Shown here piece after piece: positions 55,605 through 62,688 of a stretch of 64,000 nucleotides of DNA; the first letter of the stretch is position 1, and the number at the start of each line of letters is the position of its first letter. A model generated the notes under the pieces. That model searched no databases and had not been told where the DNA came from. It saw only the letters and a list, made by a program, of their open reading frames with translations. The DNA is from Thalassospira profundimaris WP0211. GTDB lineage: Bacteria > Pseudomonadota > Alphaproteobacteria > Rhodospirillales > Thalassospiraceae. The position numbers and the translations under genes were made by a program. The stretch covers positions 124,001 to 188,000 of the forward strand of contig NZ_AMRN01000001.1 of NCBI RefSeq assembly GCF_000300275.1, written 5' to 3'.

Positions 55605-56472
55605 TATCCTGTGTCCAAAACCGACAAGGGTGCTCAGGCACTTCTTAGCTATGGCTGTGCTTTCAGCTGGCCCGCTCCTTGGCTTCCTCCCGCAACCGGC
55701 AAAAGCCGCAACTGCAAAAATCGGAAGCTGCTATGAGTTAGTCCAACTGGGGGATGTTAATCCCCCAGCATTGGAGCGTGACTTGTATGTCCTAGTCGAC
55801 CAGACGATGGAACTACCAGAAAAGCTGCAAGAAGAAGCATATCAAAAGATTATCAACTTTCTCAGCCCCGGCGACACCATTCAGGTTATTGGCTTTTCTG
55901 CTAATGCCGCAGGTTTCTATACCGAAGTAATTTTCAAAGGGGTTATTGACAAACGTCTTGTCGAGGAGGCCCGCTACTCTGTCCCCAAGAAGGTTTTGCG
56001 CCAGCTTGACCAGTGTTATCAGATGCAGGATACACAAGTCCGGCAATATTCGGGGCGGGCGCTGATTCATGGATTTTCCAAGGCAACAACCGAACTTCCC
56101 AAAACAGAAATCATCTCAAATCTCTCTGTTGTTGCAAAAGACGTGATCGCCAAGTCTGAAACACCGGAAAAGCATGTTCTGATCGTTTCTGACATGATGG
56201 AAAATTCTGATCTTCTCTCACTGTACGGTGGAAGACTAGAAAGCCTCAGTGTCGATCAGGAAATCAAAAAACTCGGCGACAAGCTGCCATTTGAAGATAT
56301 GGACGATGCAAAAGTTTATGTCATTGGTGGTGGTTATCTCTCCAATGGCAAATACCGTTCATCTTTGGCTCTGAAAGCGCTGGAGAATTTCTGGGCAAGC
56401 TACTTTGAACAATCCAATGCGATGCTTAAACAATTTGGCACACCATCATTGCTGAGCGGAATTGGCGACTAA
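55597..56472 (+). CDS. Secreted von Willebrand A-like protein, family unknown
   Basis: The 291-residue product has a signal peptide (hydrophobic 15-33, cleavage near PAKA, residue 37). It then shows a vWA-type Rossmann pattern: a first strand LYVLVDQTME with Asp68 but without the canonical DxSxS, the strand DTIQVIGFSANAAGFYTEVIF near residue 93, and HVLIVSDMMENS near residue 193 with Asp199. The metal-ion-dependent adhesion site is therefore degenerate. Several Cys (45, 140) might pair. It overlaps the membrane-protein gene by eight bases, so all three genes form one operon. The function is not known. Confidence 0.72.
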   Translation: MLNILCPKPTRVLRHFLAMAVLSAGPLLGFLPQPAKAATAKIGSCYELVQLGDVNPPALERDLYVLVDQTMELPEKLQEEAYQKIINFLSPGDTIQVIGFSANAAGFYTEVIFKGVIDKRLVEEARYSVPKKVLRQLDQCYQMQDTQVRQYSGRALIHGFSKATTELPKTEIISNLSVVAKDVIAKSETPEKHVLIVSDMMENSDLLSLYGGRLESLSVDQEIKKLGDKLPFEDMDDAKVYVIGGGYLSNGKYRSSLALKALENFWASYFEQSNAMLKQFGTPSLLSGIGD

Positions 56473-56498
56473 CTAAGTTGCTCCCGTACACGTAAAAA

Positions 56499-56526
56499 AC
56501 TGGTCACCAGCATGTTGGTGACCAGT
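56499..56526 (-). terminator. Intrinsic terminator of the efflux operon
   Basis: A perfect 11-bp stem (ACTGGTCACCA / TGGTGACCAGT) is followed on the minus strand by TTTTTTACG. It terminates transcription arriving from the HlyD-family gene. The plus side lacks a T-run, although the envelope cassette also ends nearby. Confidence 0.82.
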
Positions 56527-56622
56527 GGCGCGTCGTTAACGAGACGCCTATCTATCCGAGACACGACCACTTTGTCTTGAAGTGGATTTTGACGACGAAC
56601 GCCGCGCTATGAGCAACCGCCT

Positions 56623-57537
56623 CTAGAATAACAGCTTCGGGCTCAGTCCGGCAAAACCGCTGCCGGCATTTTCATCCTCTACCGTGACAATGGCACTCCG
56701 CCCGGCAACAAGGCGGACATCCTCGGGCACGGCTTCAAGCTCGACCCGGACCGGAACGCGCTGCGCCAGCCTTACCCAGCTAAAGGTCGGTTTGACCTGT
56801 GCCAGTCCGGCGGAGTTGCCGGATCGCTCGCTATCCTGAATGCCGCTTGCGATACTGACGACATGGCCATGCAATGGCTGGTCTTCGCCCATCAGCATCA
56901 CGTTGACCCGATCGCCAATCGCAATGCGCGGCAATTTGTTTTCTTCAAAATAGCCCGCGACATAGAACGAGCTGCTATCGACAAGCGCTGCAATCGGACT
57001 GCCCGCACCGACATAAGCCCCCCGACGTAGCGAGAAGTTGGTAACAACCCCATCCACCGGCGCAACAACCCGGGTACGCGCAAGGTTCAGTTGCGCAAGC
57101 GACAAGTCCGCACGCGCCAGATCAACATCAGCCTGCGCAGTCGCAAGGTCGGTTTTTACCTGTTCCTTTTTCTGATCACTGACAACATCGCGATCAAGCT
57201 CGCTATAGCGTGAAACTTCGCGTTTGGCCTGATCGCGCGCGGCAATCGCATTTTCAAGTTTGGCCTGCGCCTGATCGACTGCCACCTGATAGCGCGCCGG
57301 ATCAATGGCAAACAGAACGTCACCTGCCTTGACCGGCTGGTTATCCTTCACCAACACATCTGAAACCAGTCCGCCGATATCAGGCGCGATTGAAATCACA
57401 TCGGCACTCACGCGGCCATCCCGGGTCCAGGGTTCGTTCATGTAATAATCATACAGATGCCATCCGCCAACACAGGCAATTAGCACCAGAAATGCCGTAA
57501 ACCCGATGCGCAGGCTTTTCAAAAGAGTGTTTTTCAT
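56623..57537 (-). CDS. aaeA: HlyD-family periplasmic adaptor (AaeA-like)
   Basis: This membrane-fusion protein connects the FUSC pump to the outer side. The 304-residue product has one N-terminal membrane helix (LRIGFTAFLVLIACVGGWHLYDYYMN, about 9-33). It continues with a lipoyl-like half GRVSADVISIAPDIGGLVSDVLVKDNQPVKAGDVLFAIDP, a coiled hairpin (about 85-150) and the second half NLARTRVVAPVDGVVTNFSLRRGAYVGAG. Family members export aromatic carboxylic acids. It follows the DUF1656 gene by eight bases. Confidence 0.88.
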   Translation of the reverse strand: MKNTLLKSLRIGFTAFLVLIACVGGWHLYDYYMNEPWTRDGRVSADVISIAPDIGGLVSDVLVKDNQPVKAGDVLFAIDPARYQVAVDQAQAKLENAIAARDQAKREVSRYSELDRDVVSDQKKEQVKTDLATAQADVDLARADLSLAQLNLARTRVVAPVDGVVTNFSLRRGAYVGAGSPIAALVDSSSFYVAGYFEENKLPRIAIGDRVNVMLMGEDQPLHGHVVSIASGIQDSERSGNSAGLAQVKPTFSWVRLAQRVPVRVELEAVPEDVRLVAGRSAIVTVEDENAGSGFAGLSPKLLF

Positions 57538-57545
57538 AACAGTAC

Positions 57546-57749
57546 CTATTTCAGAAAGACGGCCGAAAGCCCTGTCAGGATCAGCACATAAAGCGCAAGG
57601 TCAGTCAGCGCCGGATGAACGGTGATTTTGTAAAAACCGATCTGCGCCAGACCAAATCGGGTGACCTTCAGGCACCCCCATGCAGCAATGGCCAGAACCA
57701 GAAAGCCCGGGACATACAGGCCGTAAAGATTAAATGTCGGATTGATCAT
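57546..57749 (-). CDS. aaeX: DUF1656 small membrane protein (AaeX-like)
   Basis: This 67-residue protein has two membrane helices (about residues 10-27 and 45-64), with NPTFNLYGLYVPGFLVL at the start, the typical DUF1656 pattern. In AaeXAB it is the small component of unknown role. It overlaps the FUSC gene by four bases and precedes the HlyD gene, as in that system. Confidence 0.87.
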   Translation of the reverse strand: MINPTFNLYGLYVPGFLVLAIAAWGCLKVTRFGLAQIGFYKITVHPALTDLALYVLILTGLSAVFLK

Positions 57750-59839
57750 GCTGTTTCCCCCATGATCGTCGGCTGGGCTGGCAACATGCCGCCGCCGGAA
57801 TGTTTGCGCAGGCGTGGTACGCCTGTTTTTGAAAGCGTGCGACGCAAGGCAACCAACGGCAAAACAAGCCGTTCGCGCTCTGCCGCTGCCAAATCACTGA
57901 CCGCCATGCGAAGAAGGTTGTCGACCTCTTCGACAATCCATGGATCGGGCAACCGGTCCGGATCGGTCAGGCGTGCCTCGAAATGTCGCGCAATCGACCG
58001 TAACAGCACCTTGATGCGATCTGAAACCCGCTTGTTGGTAAACAAAGTCGTCATGCGCAGGTCATAAAGTGCGGAGGCAATGGAGACTTCCGGCATCACC
58101 CGGACCAGGGTGTCACGACGCTGCGGTGCCATTGCCAACCTCGGCAGGATCAAGCCCTGCCGATCCAGCAACCGTCGCACAAGGATCAAACGCCCATGCG
58201 CGAACGATCCACGTGCAACCGCTGCGATGTCACGCCAGTTGGCGCGAACCAGACGCATGATCGACTGGTCTGCCGGCACGACCCGGATCAGGGCAGTCGC
58301 AACAGCCGCCGCGGCAAAGCCGATCAGGGATGCGACGCCACCACCCAGAATACTCTCGATATCGCTACTAAAGGTCGTATCAAGGTTCAGGATCATGACA
58401 AGGTTGACCACCATCGCCAGTCCGAACCCATAGGTCACCTGCGATGTCATGAACACACCAAGCACAATGCAGTAAGGCGCAAACGACAGAACCAACAACG
58501 GAAAGCCATCAATACCCGGCAGGATCATCAGATTGTAAAAAACAACCCCGCCAACAGCGATCGTGGTGTAGCGCATAAAGCCTTTAAGCGCCGGAACAGG
58601 ATTATCAAGAAACGACATGATCGAACTGCCAACCGCCGCCATCATCGCTGCGGTCCCACCAGCATTCCAGCCAGTGGCGATCCAAAAGGCACAAACGGCA
58701 ATGACCGCCACCATTGCGGCAATACCGCTGCGCACGGCCCCATTGGCATCGCGGTCCATGCCCTCGGCACCTGCAGCTCCGTACCAGCGGCCAAGCACGT
58801 CAGACGGGGCTTTGCCCGCACGAATACCGTCCCACAAAACGCGGCAGTCATGATGGAAATCCAACAACCGGTGCAACCGGTCACACAGATTGATCATCAA
58901 AAGCCCGCCCCAGTCATCTGCCTGGCGGATTTGATCACGGAACGCTGTCACGCGGTGATGCAAATCAGCGACCAAAGCTGGATCATGGCTCTCTTGATTG
59001 ATGTGCTTGATAATGTCATCGCACAGACGACGCAGTTCTTCTGGCACCTTAACATCCGCCGCCTTTAGGGCCGTCAGGCGATCATGCACTGCAAAGCAAA
59101 CCGGCAGCAGAGACGCCATGGCACTTTGCAAAGCCTGCAATTCCCGGGTTTGCCCGGCAAAGCGGGATTTCTCATAGCCCAGATGCAACGCCATGCCGCG
59201 CAACTCGCCAAGGTCACTGGCAATACGCGCCCGGTCGCGATCAAGCTGATCGGGGTCCATATCAGCATCAAAACTTTCGATCACCAGTTTGGCAACATCG
59301 CCCATCCAGCCATCAATCTGCGCGGCAATAACCGGACCGAGATGGCGCGGCAGGATGATGTGGCCTACCAATGTCGCGCACAGAATACCAAGGGTGATTT
59401 CCTGAAAACGGGCAATCGCGGTTGGAAACACACTGATTGGGTCGGTCACCGACGGAAAACCGATCAGGGCAACCGTATACCCGGCCAGCATCAGAACATA
59501 ACTGCGCGGGGTGCGATCAAGGCGGGCAAAGAACAGGCACACGCCAACCCAAAGCGCCAAAACAGCGCTCAGCACCATCGGCGCATTAACCAGATTGGGG
59601 ATCAGAATGACCGCGACCACCGCACCAAGCAGGGTACCCAAAACACGATAAACCGCCTTGGATGCCAGAACCCCGGAAAGCGGATGGGCAACAATATAAA
59701 CCGTCGCCATCGACCAGACCGGGCGATCAAGATCGAACGCCATGGCGATATAAAGTGCCAGCACCGCTGCCGCGAACGTCTTGATCGAGAAAATCCAATC
59801 GACTGGTTTCGGCCGGAAAGACAGGATGTTTTGTAACAT
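57746..59839 (-). CDS. aaeB: FUSC-family efflux pump (AaeB-like)
   Basis: This 697-residue pump has two blocks of membrane helices (about 15-170 and 365-520), each followed by a cytosolic region, as in AaeB/YccS-type proteins. The start FSIKTFAAAVLALYIAMAFDLDRPVWSMATVYIVAHPLSGVLASKAVYRVLGTLLGA is diagnostic of FUSC. It is expected to export p-hydroxybenzoate-like or other aromatic acids with the HlyD protein. It begins 15 bp after a MarR regulator that probably controls it. Confidence 0.9.
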   Translation of the reverse strand: MLQNILSFRPKPVDWIFSIKTFAAAVLALYIAMAFDLDRPVWSMATVYIVAHPLSGVLASKAVYRVLGTLLGAVVAVILIPNLVNAPMVLSAVLALWVGVCLFFARLDRTPRSYVLMLAGYTVALIGFPSVTDPISVFPTAIARFQEITLGILCATLVGHIILPRHLGPVIAAQIDGWMGDVAKLVIESFDADMDPDQLDRDRARIASDLGELRGMALHLGYEKSRFAGQTRELQALQSAMASLLPVCFAVHDRLTALKAADVKVPEELRRLCDDIIKHINQESHDPALVADLHHRVTAFRDQIRQADDWGGLLMINLCDRLHRLLDFHHDCRVLWDGIRAGKAPSDVLGRWYGAAGAEGMDRDANGAVRSGIAAMVAVIAVCAFWIATGWNAGGTAAMMAAVGSSIMSFLDNPVPALKGFMRYTTIAVGGVVFYNLMILPGIDGFPLLVLSFAPYCIVLGVFMTSQVTYGFGLAMVVNLVMILNLDTTFSSDIESILGGGVASLIGFAAAAVATALIRVVPADQSIMRLVRANWRDIAAVARGSFAHGRLILVRRLLDRQGLILPRLAMAPQRRDTLVRVMPEVSIASALYDLRMTTLFTNKRVSDRIKVLLRSIARHFEARLTDPDRLPDPWIVEEVDNLLRMAVSDLAAAERERLVLPLVALRRTLSKTGVPRLRKHSGGGMLPAQPTIMGETA

Positions 59840-59854
59840 GCCGGGTCCTCCTGC

Positions 59855-60313
59855 CTATTGTGACCGGTCACGCGCATCCAGTTGGGTCAGCAACTCGCGC
59901 ATGACATCAAGGGTGATGTTCAGATGCTCTTCGGAAACATTTGCGGTCAGCTCTCCGCGCAAATTGCCCAGCAAAGCTTCTATCTCGACGGCCTTTTCAC
60001 GGCCCGCATCGGTCAGGGCAACCATCTTGGCCCGGCGATCACTGGGATCAGAGACACGCGTAACCAAACCGTCTCGTTCAAGCTGATCAATGACGCGGAC
60101 CAGTGATGGGCCCTCGACACCAATTTCCTCAGCGATCAAGCCTTGGCGTACCGCACCGCCATGGCGATGCAAAACGATCAGAGGCATGACCATGGTCTGC
60201 GAAAGCCCATGCGCCTGAAGGGTGCGATTGACCTCGCGCTGCCAACAACGCGCCACGCGCATCAGGGCACTGCCAAGGGTCAGATAAGGGGTGTTTTGAT
60301 CAATATTTTCCAT
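59855..60313 (-). CDS. MarR-family transcriptional regulator
   Basis: This 152-residue regulator has the MarR winged helix (HGLSQTMVMPLIVLHRHGGAVRQGLIAEEIGVEGPSLVRVIDQLERDGLVTRVSDPSDRRAKMVALTDAGRE, about residues 34-110). It is first in the operon with the FUSC, DUF1656 and HlyD genes. A perfect inverted repeat lies just upstream (60339-60365), where it would bind and repress. Phenolic or carboxylic compounds are the usual inducers for such regulators. Confidence 0.92.
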   Translation of the reverse strand: MENIDQNTPYLTLGSALMRVARCWQREVNRTLQAHGLSQTMVMPLIVLHRHGGAVRQGLIAEEIGVEGPSLVRVIDQLERDGLVTRVSDPSDRRAKMVALTDAGREKAVEIEALLGNLRGELTANVSEEHLNITLDVMRELLTQLDARDRSQ

Positions 60314-60338
60314 GCCCGGACCATAACAGAAAAATTAG

Positions 60339-60365
60339 ATAGGATTCTAACTATTATAATCCTAT
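60339..60365 (-). promoter_or_regulatory. Probable MarR operator
   Basis: ATAGGATT and AATCCTAT form a perfect 8-bp inverted repeat around an 11-base spacer, 26-52 bases upstream of the marR start. Dyad length and AT-rich halves fit MarR binding; the position over the presumed promoter fits autorepression. Confidence 0.7.
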
Positions 60366-60377
60366 CAGTTATGACCT

Positions 60378-60415
60378 GCATGCATAGATGCACCATTGCC
60401 GCATGCATATCTGCA
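60378..60415 (+). repeat. Pair of 15-bp direct repeats
   Basis: GCATGCATAGATGCA at 60378 and GCATGCATATCTGCA at 60401 match in 13 of 15 positions, 23 bases apart, between the MarR operator and the serine-hydrolase stop. Each copy includes GCATGC, itself a palindrome. No function is assigned. Confidence 0.5.
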
Positions 60416-60457
60416 TACGGGCCTTCGAAATACACATGTGAAACAGAAAGTTACGCT

Positions 60458-61603
60458 CTATTCCGGCTTTCCGAACAAACCGGTCATCAGCATGCTGGTC
60501 ACGGATGGCACTTCATTCAGCGCCCGGCCATTGGCCAGAAACACCACCACCGTGTCCTGCTCCGGGAACCAGGAAAATTCGGCGGAATAGCCAAAATAGA
60601 TCCCGTCATGGCCCCAGACGGGGCCCCAGTCGCTTGAACCGATCATAAGCCCATAGCCATAAGACCCGTCACCGGCAAAAACGGTATCGGTTGTTGCGCG
60701 TTCAATCGCGTTCGGGCCCAGCAGCACACCCTCAACAAAAAGCGCACGGGCGAACTTGACCAAGTCCTCGGTCGTTGAAATCACCCCGCCATCGGCCAGT
60801 TGATCGCCGACATCGTAATCCGTGACGTCTTCAAGCTGCCCGTCGCCATTGGCATCATCAAAGCCCCGCGCCAGCGATGCGGGCCTTGGAAATCGACCAA
60901 AGGATGTATTGATCATCTCGGCCGGTTCAAAAATCCGGCGATTGAACACCGCCTCGATATGGTCACCCTCGACCGCCTCGATCATCACGCCGAGCAGGAT
61001 GAAATTGCTGTTGGACGGCGCATAGTTTGTTCCCGGCGCAAAGTATGCTTCCCGATCGGCAATCAGCGGCAACAGCTCGACATTGCGCCAGCCGTGCTGC
61101 GGGTCGCGCCCGACCAGCTCGAAAAAGAACTCACCATCAAGGTAATCGGGAATGCCCGAACTGTTGCGCAGCAAATCACGAATGGTCGCACGATCGGCGT
61201 TGGCAATGCGATCGCGGAAGGCTCCGGGCAGGTATTTACCAATCGGATCAGCCAGATCAATCCGCTTCTCGGATGCCAGTTGCAGGGTCACAACCGCCGT
61301 CATCATCTTGGTCAGCGATCCGATATAAAACTGTCGATCCCGCGTCATGCCGGTTTCGGGTCGGACACTGGCATAACCGGTCGCGGCATAACGCACACTG
61401 CCTTCGCCATAACCAATCGCCACCACGGCGCCGGGAAGTCCGGCATGTTCGACATATTGATGCAGGAATTTTTCCAGCGGGTCAGACGGCGCTTCCTTGG
61501 TGCTTGCGCTTTGCGCCAATGCGGGATGGTTCGCGGACATGACAAATGCCAACGCCAATATCGTTATCGCACATGCGGAAATACGCCGGAATGCCGGGTT
61601 CAA
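60458..61603 (-). CDS. Serine hydrolase of the beta-lactamase/DD-peptidase family
   Basis: This 381-residue protein has a signal peptide (INPAFRRISACAITILALAFVMSANHPALA region, cleavage near AQS). It also has the class C-like motifs S-x-x-K (SLTK, about residue 96), Y-x-N-like (YAPSNSNF, about residue 195) and HxG (HDGIYF, about residue 335). It acts in the periplasm on an ester, amide or D-Ala-D-Ala-like substrate. It resembles EstB-type esterases and alkaline D-peptidases more than beta-lactamases, so antibiotic resistance should not be assumed. Confidence 0.82.
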   Translation of the reverse strand: MNPAFRRISACAITILALAFVMSANHPALAQSASTKEAPSDPLEKFLHQYVEHAGLPGAVVAIGYGEGSVRYAATGYASVRPETGMTRDRQFYIGSLTKMMTAVVTLQLASEKRIDLADPIGKYLPGAFRDRIANADRATIRDLLRNSSGIPDYLDGEFFFELVGRDPQHGWRNVELLPLIADREAYFAPGTNYAPSNSNFILLGVMIEAVEGDHIEAVFNRRIFEPAEMINTSFGRFPRPASLARGFDDANGDGQLEDVTDYDVGDQLADGGVISTTEDLVKFARALFVEGVLLGPNAIERATTDTVFAGDGSYGYGLMIGSSDWGPVWGHDGIYFGYSAEFSWFPEQDTVVVFLANGRALNEVPSVTSMLMTGLFGKPE

Positions 61604-61662
61604 ATCGCTTTACTCATCCTGTCCAACCACGCCCAGCTTCGGGCAAATTGCTTTCCGCCCGG

Positions 61663-61995
61663 TTAATCCGGACTTTCCGAGAGCTTTGATATCCAGGCCC
61701 TCAGCGCCGCCTCAAGGTCATTGGTGCGGACCGTCACCGGGCTTTCCCCCGCTTCGTCATAAACCGGCGTGATGTCGGTTGTGTCCGGCCCGACATTTAT
61801 GATGTAGGCATTCATCGCCATTTCCCAAGAGGGTTCAAGACCTTGGCGCACCTTGCCAACCTGCAAAAGCACCTCAGCCGCCCATTGGTCCGCACGCCCG
61901 ATATCCATCACAAGACAAGCCGCAATCCGGTCATGGCCCGGATCGTCAGTCACCTTACCCGGCCAATCGGGCGGCGGAAAATCACTGGCTGTCAT
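61663..61995 (-). CDS. Small protein downstream of the EndoU-like gene (possible immunity protein)
   Basis: I do not recognise this 110-residue protein with certainty. It is acidic, without signal or membrane segment, with a helical first half (ADQWAAEVLLQVGKVRQGLEPSWEMAMNAYIINVG) and an acidic end (NDLEAALRAWISKLSESPD). The SWE...YIINVG...VxxNDLEAALRAW run is loosely like YacL-type proteins. It follows the EndoU-like gene by 40 bp on the same strand, and the layout suggests a cognate inhibitor. This is inference. Confidence 0.55.
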   Translation of the reverse strand: MTASDFPPPDWPGKVTDDPGHDRIAACLVMDIGRADQWAAEVLLQVGKVRQGLEPSWEMAMNAYIINVGPDTTDITPVYDEAGESPVTVRTNDLEAALRAWISKLSESPD

Positions 61996-62035
61996 TATAA
62001 AAAACTCTCATCACCTGCCGCTTGCCCCCCCCTGA

Positions 62036-62614
62036 TCAATACAGCGGAAAGGCCGTGTTGATTTTGCCTGCATATTCCCCGTGGCTGAGTGTGGCAAAGG
62101 CGATATAAAAACGCGCATCTTCCGATGGGCCAACGCAGTATTCCGTCCCCGTTTCGGATCCGTCTTCGGGTCTGTTAAACCCGCAAGAAGCCCACTGCGG
62201 CGCGCCAGTTGGGCACGCCACTTGATTCTCATAGGCATGGAGAATGGATCGCACTACCTCAAGCAGATTGCACGTGTCCGGGAAAATGGTCGAAAACTTT
62301 GACAGATTGGGACCATCGGGGTTGACTAGCGTGACGATCCCGCCATAAACGCCACTGGCATTTGGCGGTTGGGTGATCTTTACATCGGCAACACTACCCG
62401 GGTTAATGCCACCCGGGCGGGAATGAAATCCCTTGGCCTTATTGCCCTCGATCTCACCGCAAAAGACATGCGGAATATTGATCGACGGGTTGGAGTAAGT
62501 CCATTGAATCTTAGTGGGGCAGGTGAACTGCGCCTGCGCACTGCCCGTCACACCAGCCCAGAGCATCACTGCCCCGGCAACAAACATAATGGAAAACCGT
62601 GAAAGCCTGATCAT
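62036..62614 (-). CDS. Secreted protein with an EndoU-like nuclease domain
   Basis: This 192-residue product has a Sec signal peptide (MIRLSRFSIMFVAGAVMLWA..., cleavage after AQA, residue 28). The mature part fits the EndoU pattern: first His in IPHVFCGEI (His49), second His in KAKGFHSRPGG (His64), a strand-loop region about 88-115, and the conserved end KINTAFPLY with Lys184. EndoU enzymes are metal-tolerant RNases; in bacteria they occur as secreted or contact-delivered toxins. Six Cys suggest disulfides in the periplasm. AAGGAGG precedes the ATG. No delivery domain is attached. Activity is not shown. Confidence 0.65.
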   Translation of the reverse strand: MIRLSRFSIMFVAGAVMLWAGVTGSAQAQFTCPTKIQWTYSNPSINIPHVFCGEIEGNKAKGFHSRPGGINPGSVADVKITQPPNASGVYGGIVTLVNPDGPNLSKFSTIFPDTCNLLEVVRSILHAYENQVACPTGAPQWASCGFNRPEDGSETGTEYCVGPSEDARFYIAFATLSHGEYAGKINTAFPLY

Positions 62615-62688
62615 GGAGACCTCCTTTGCCCTGCGCCGATTATATTTTCCAGAGGTACGGCGCGATTGGGAGAGTTTACCACACCCGA

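Noticed and set aside
60458-61603. Antibiotic-resistance beta-lactamase
   Set aside because: Motifs and length match the wider esterase/DD-peptidase group; nothing specific to lactamases is visible.
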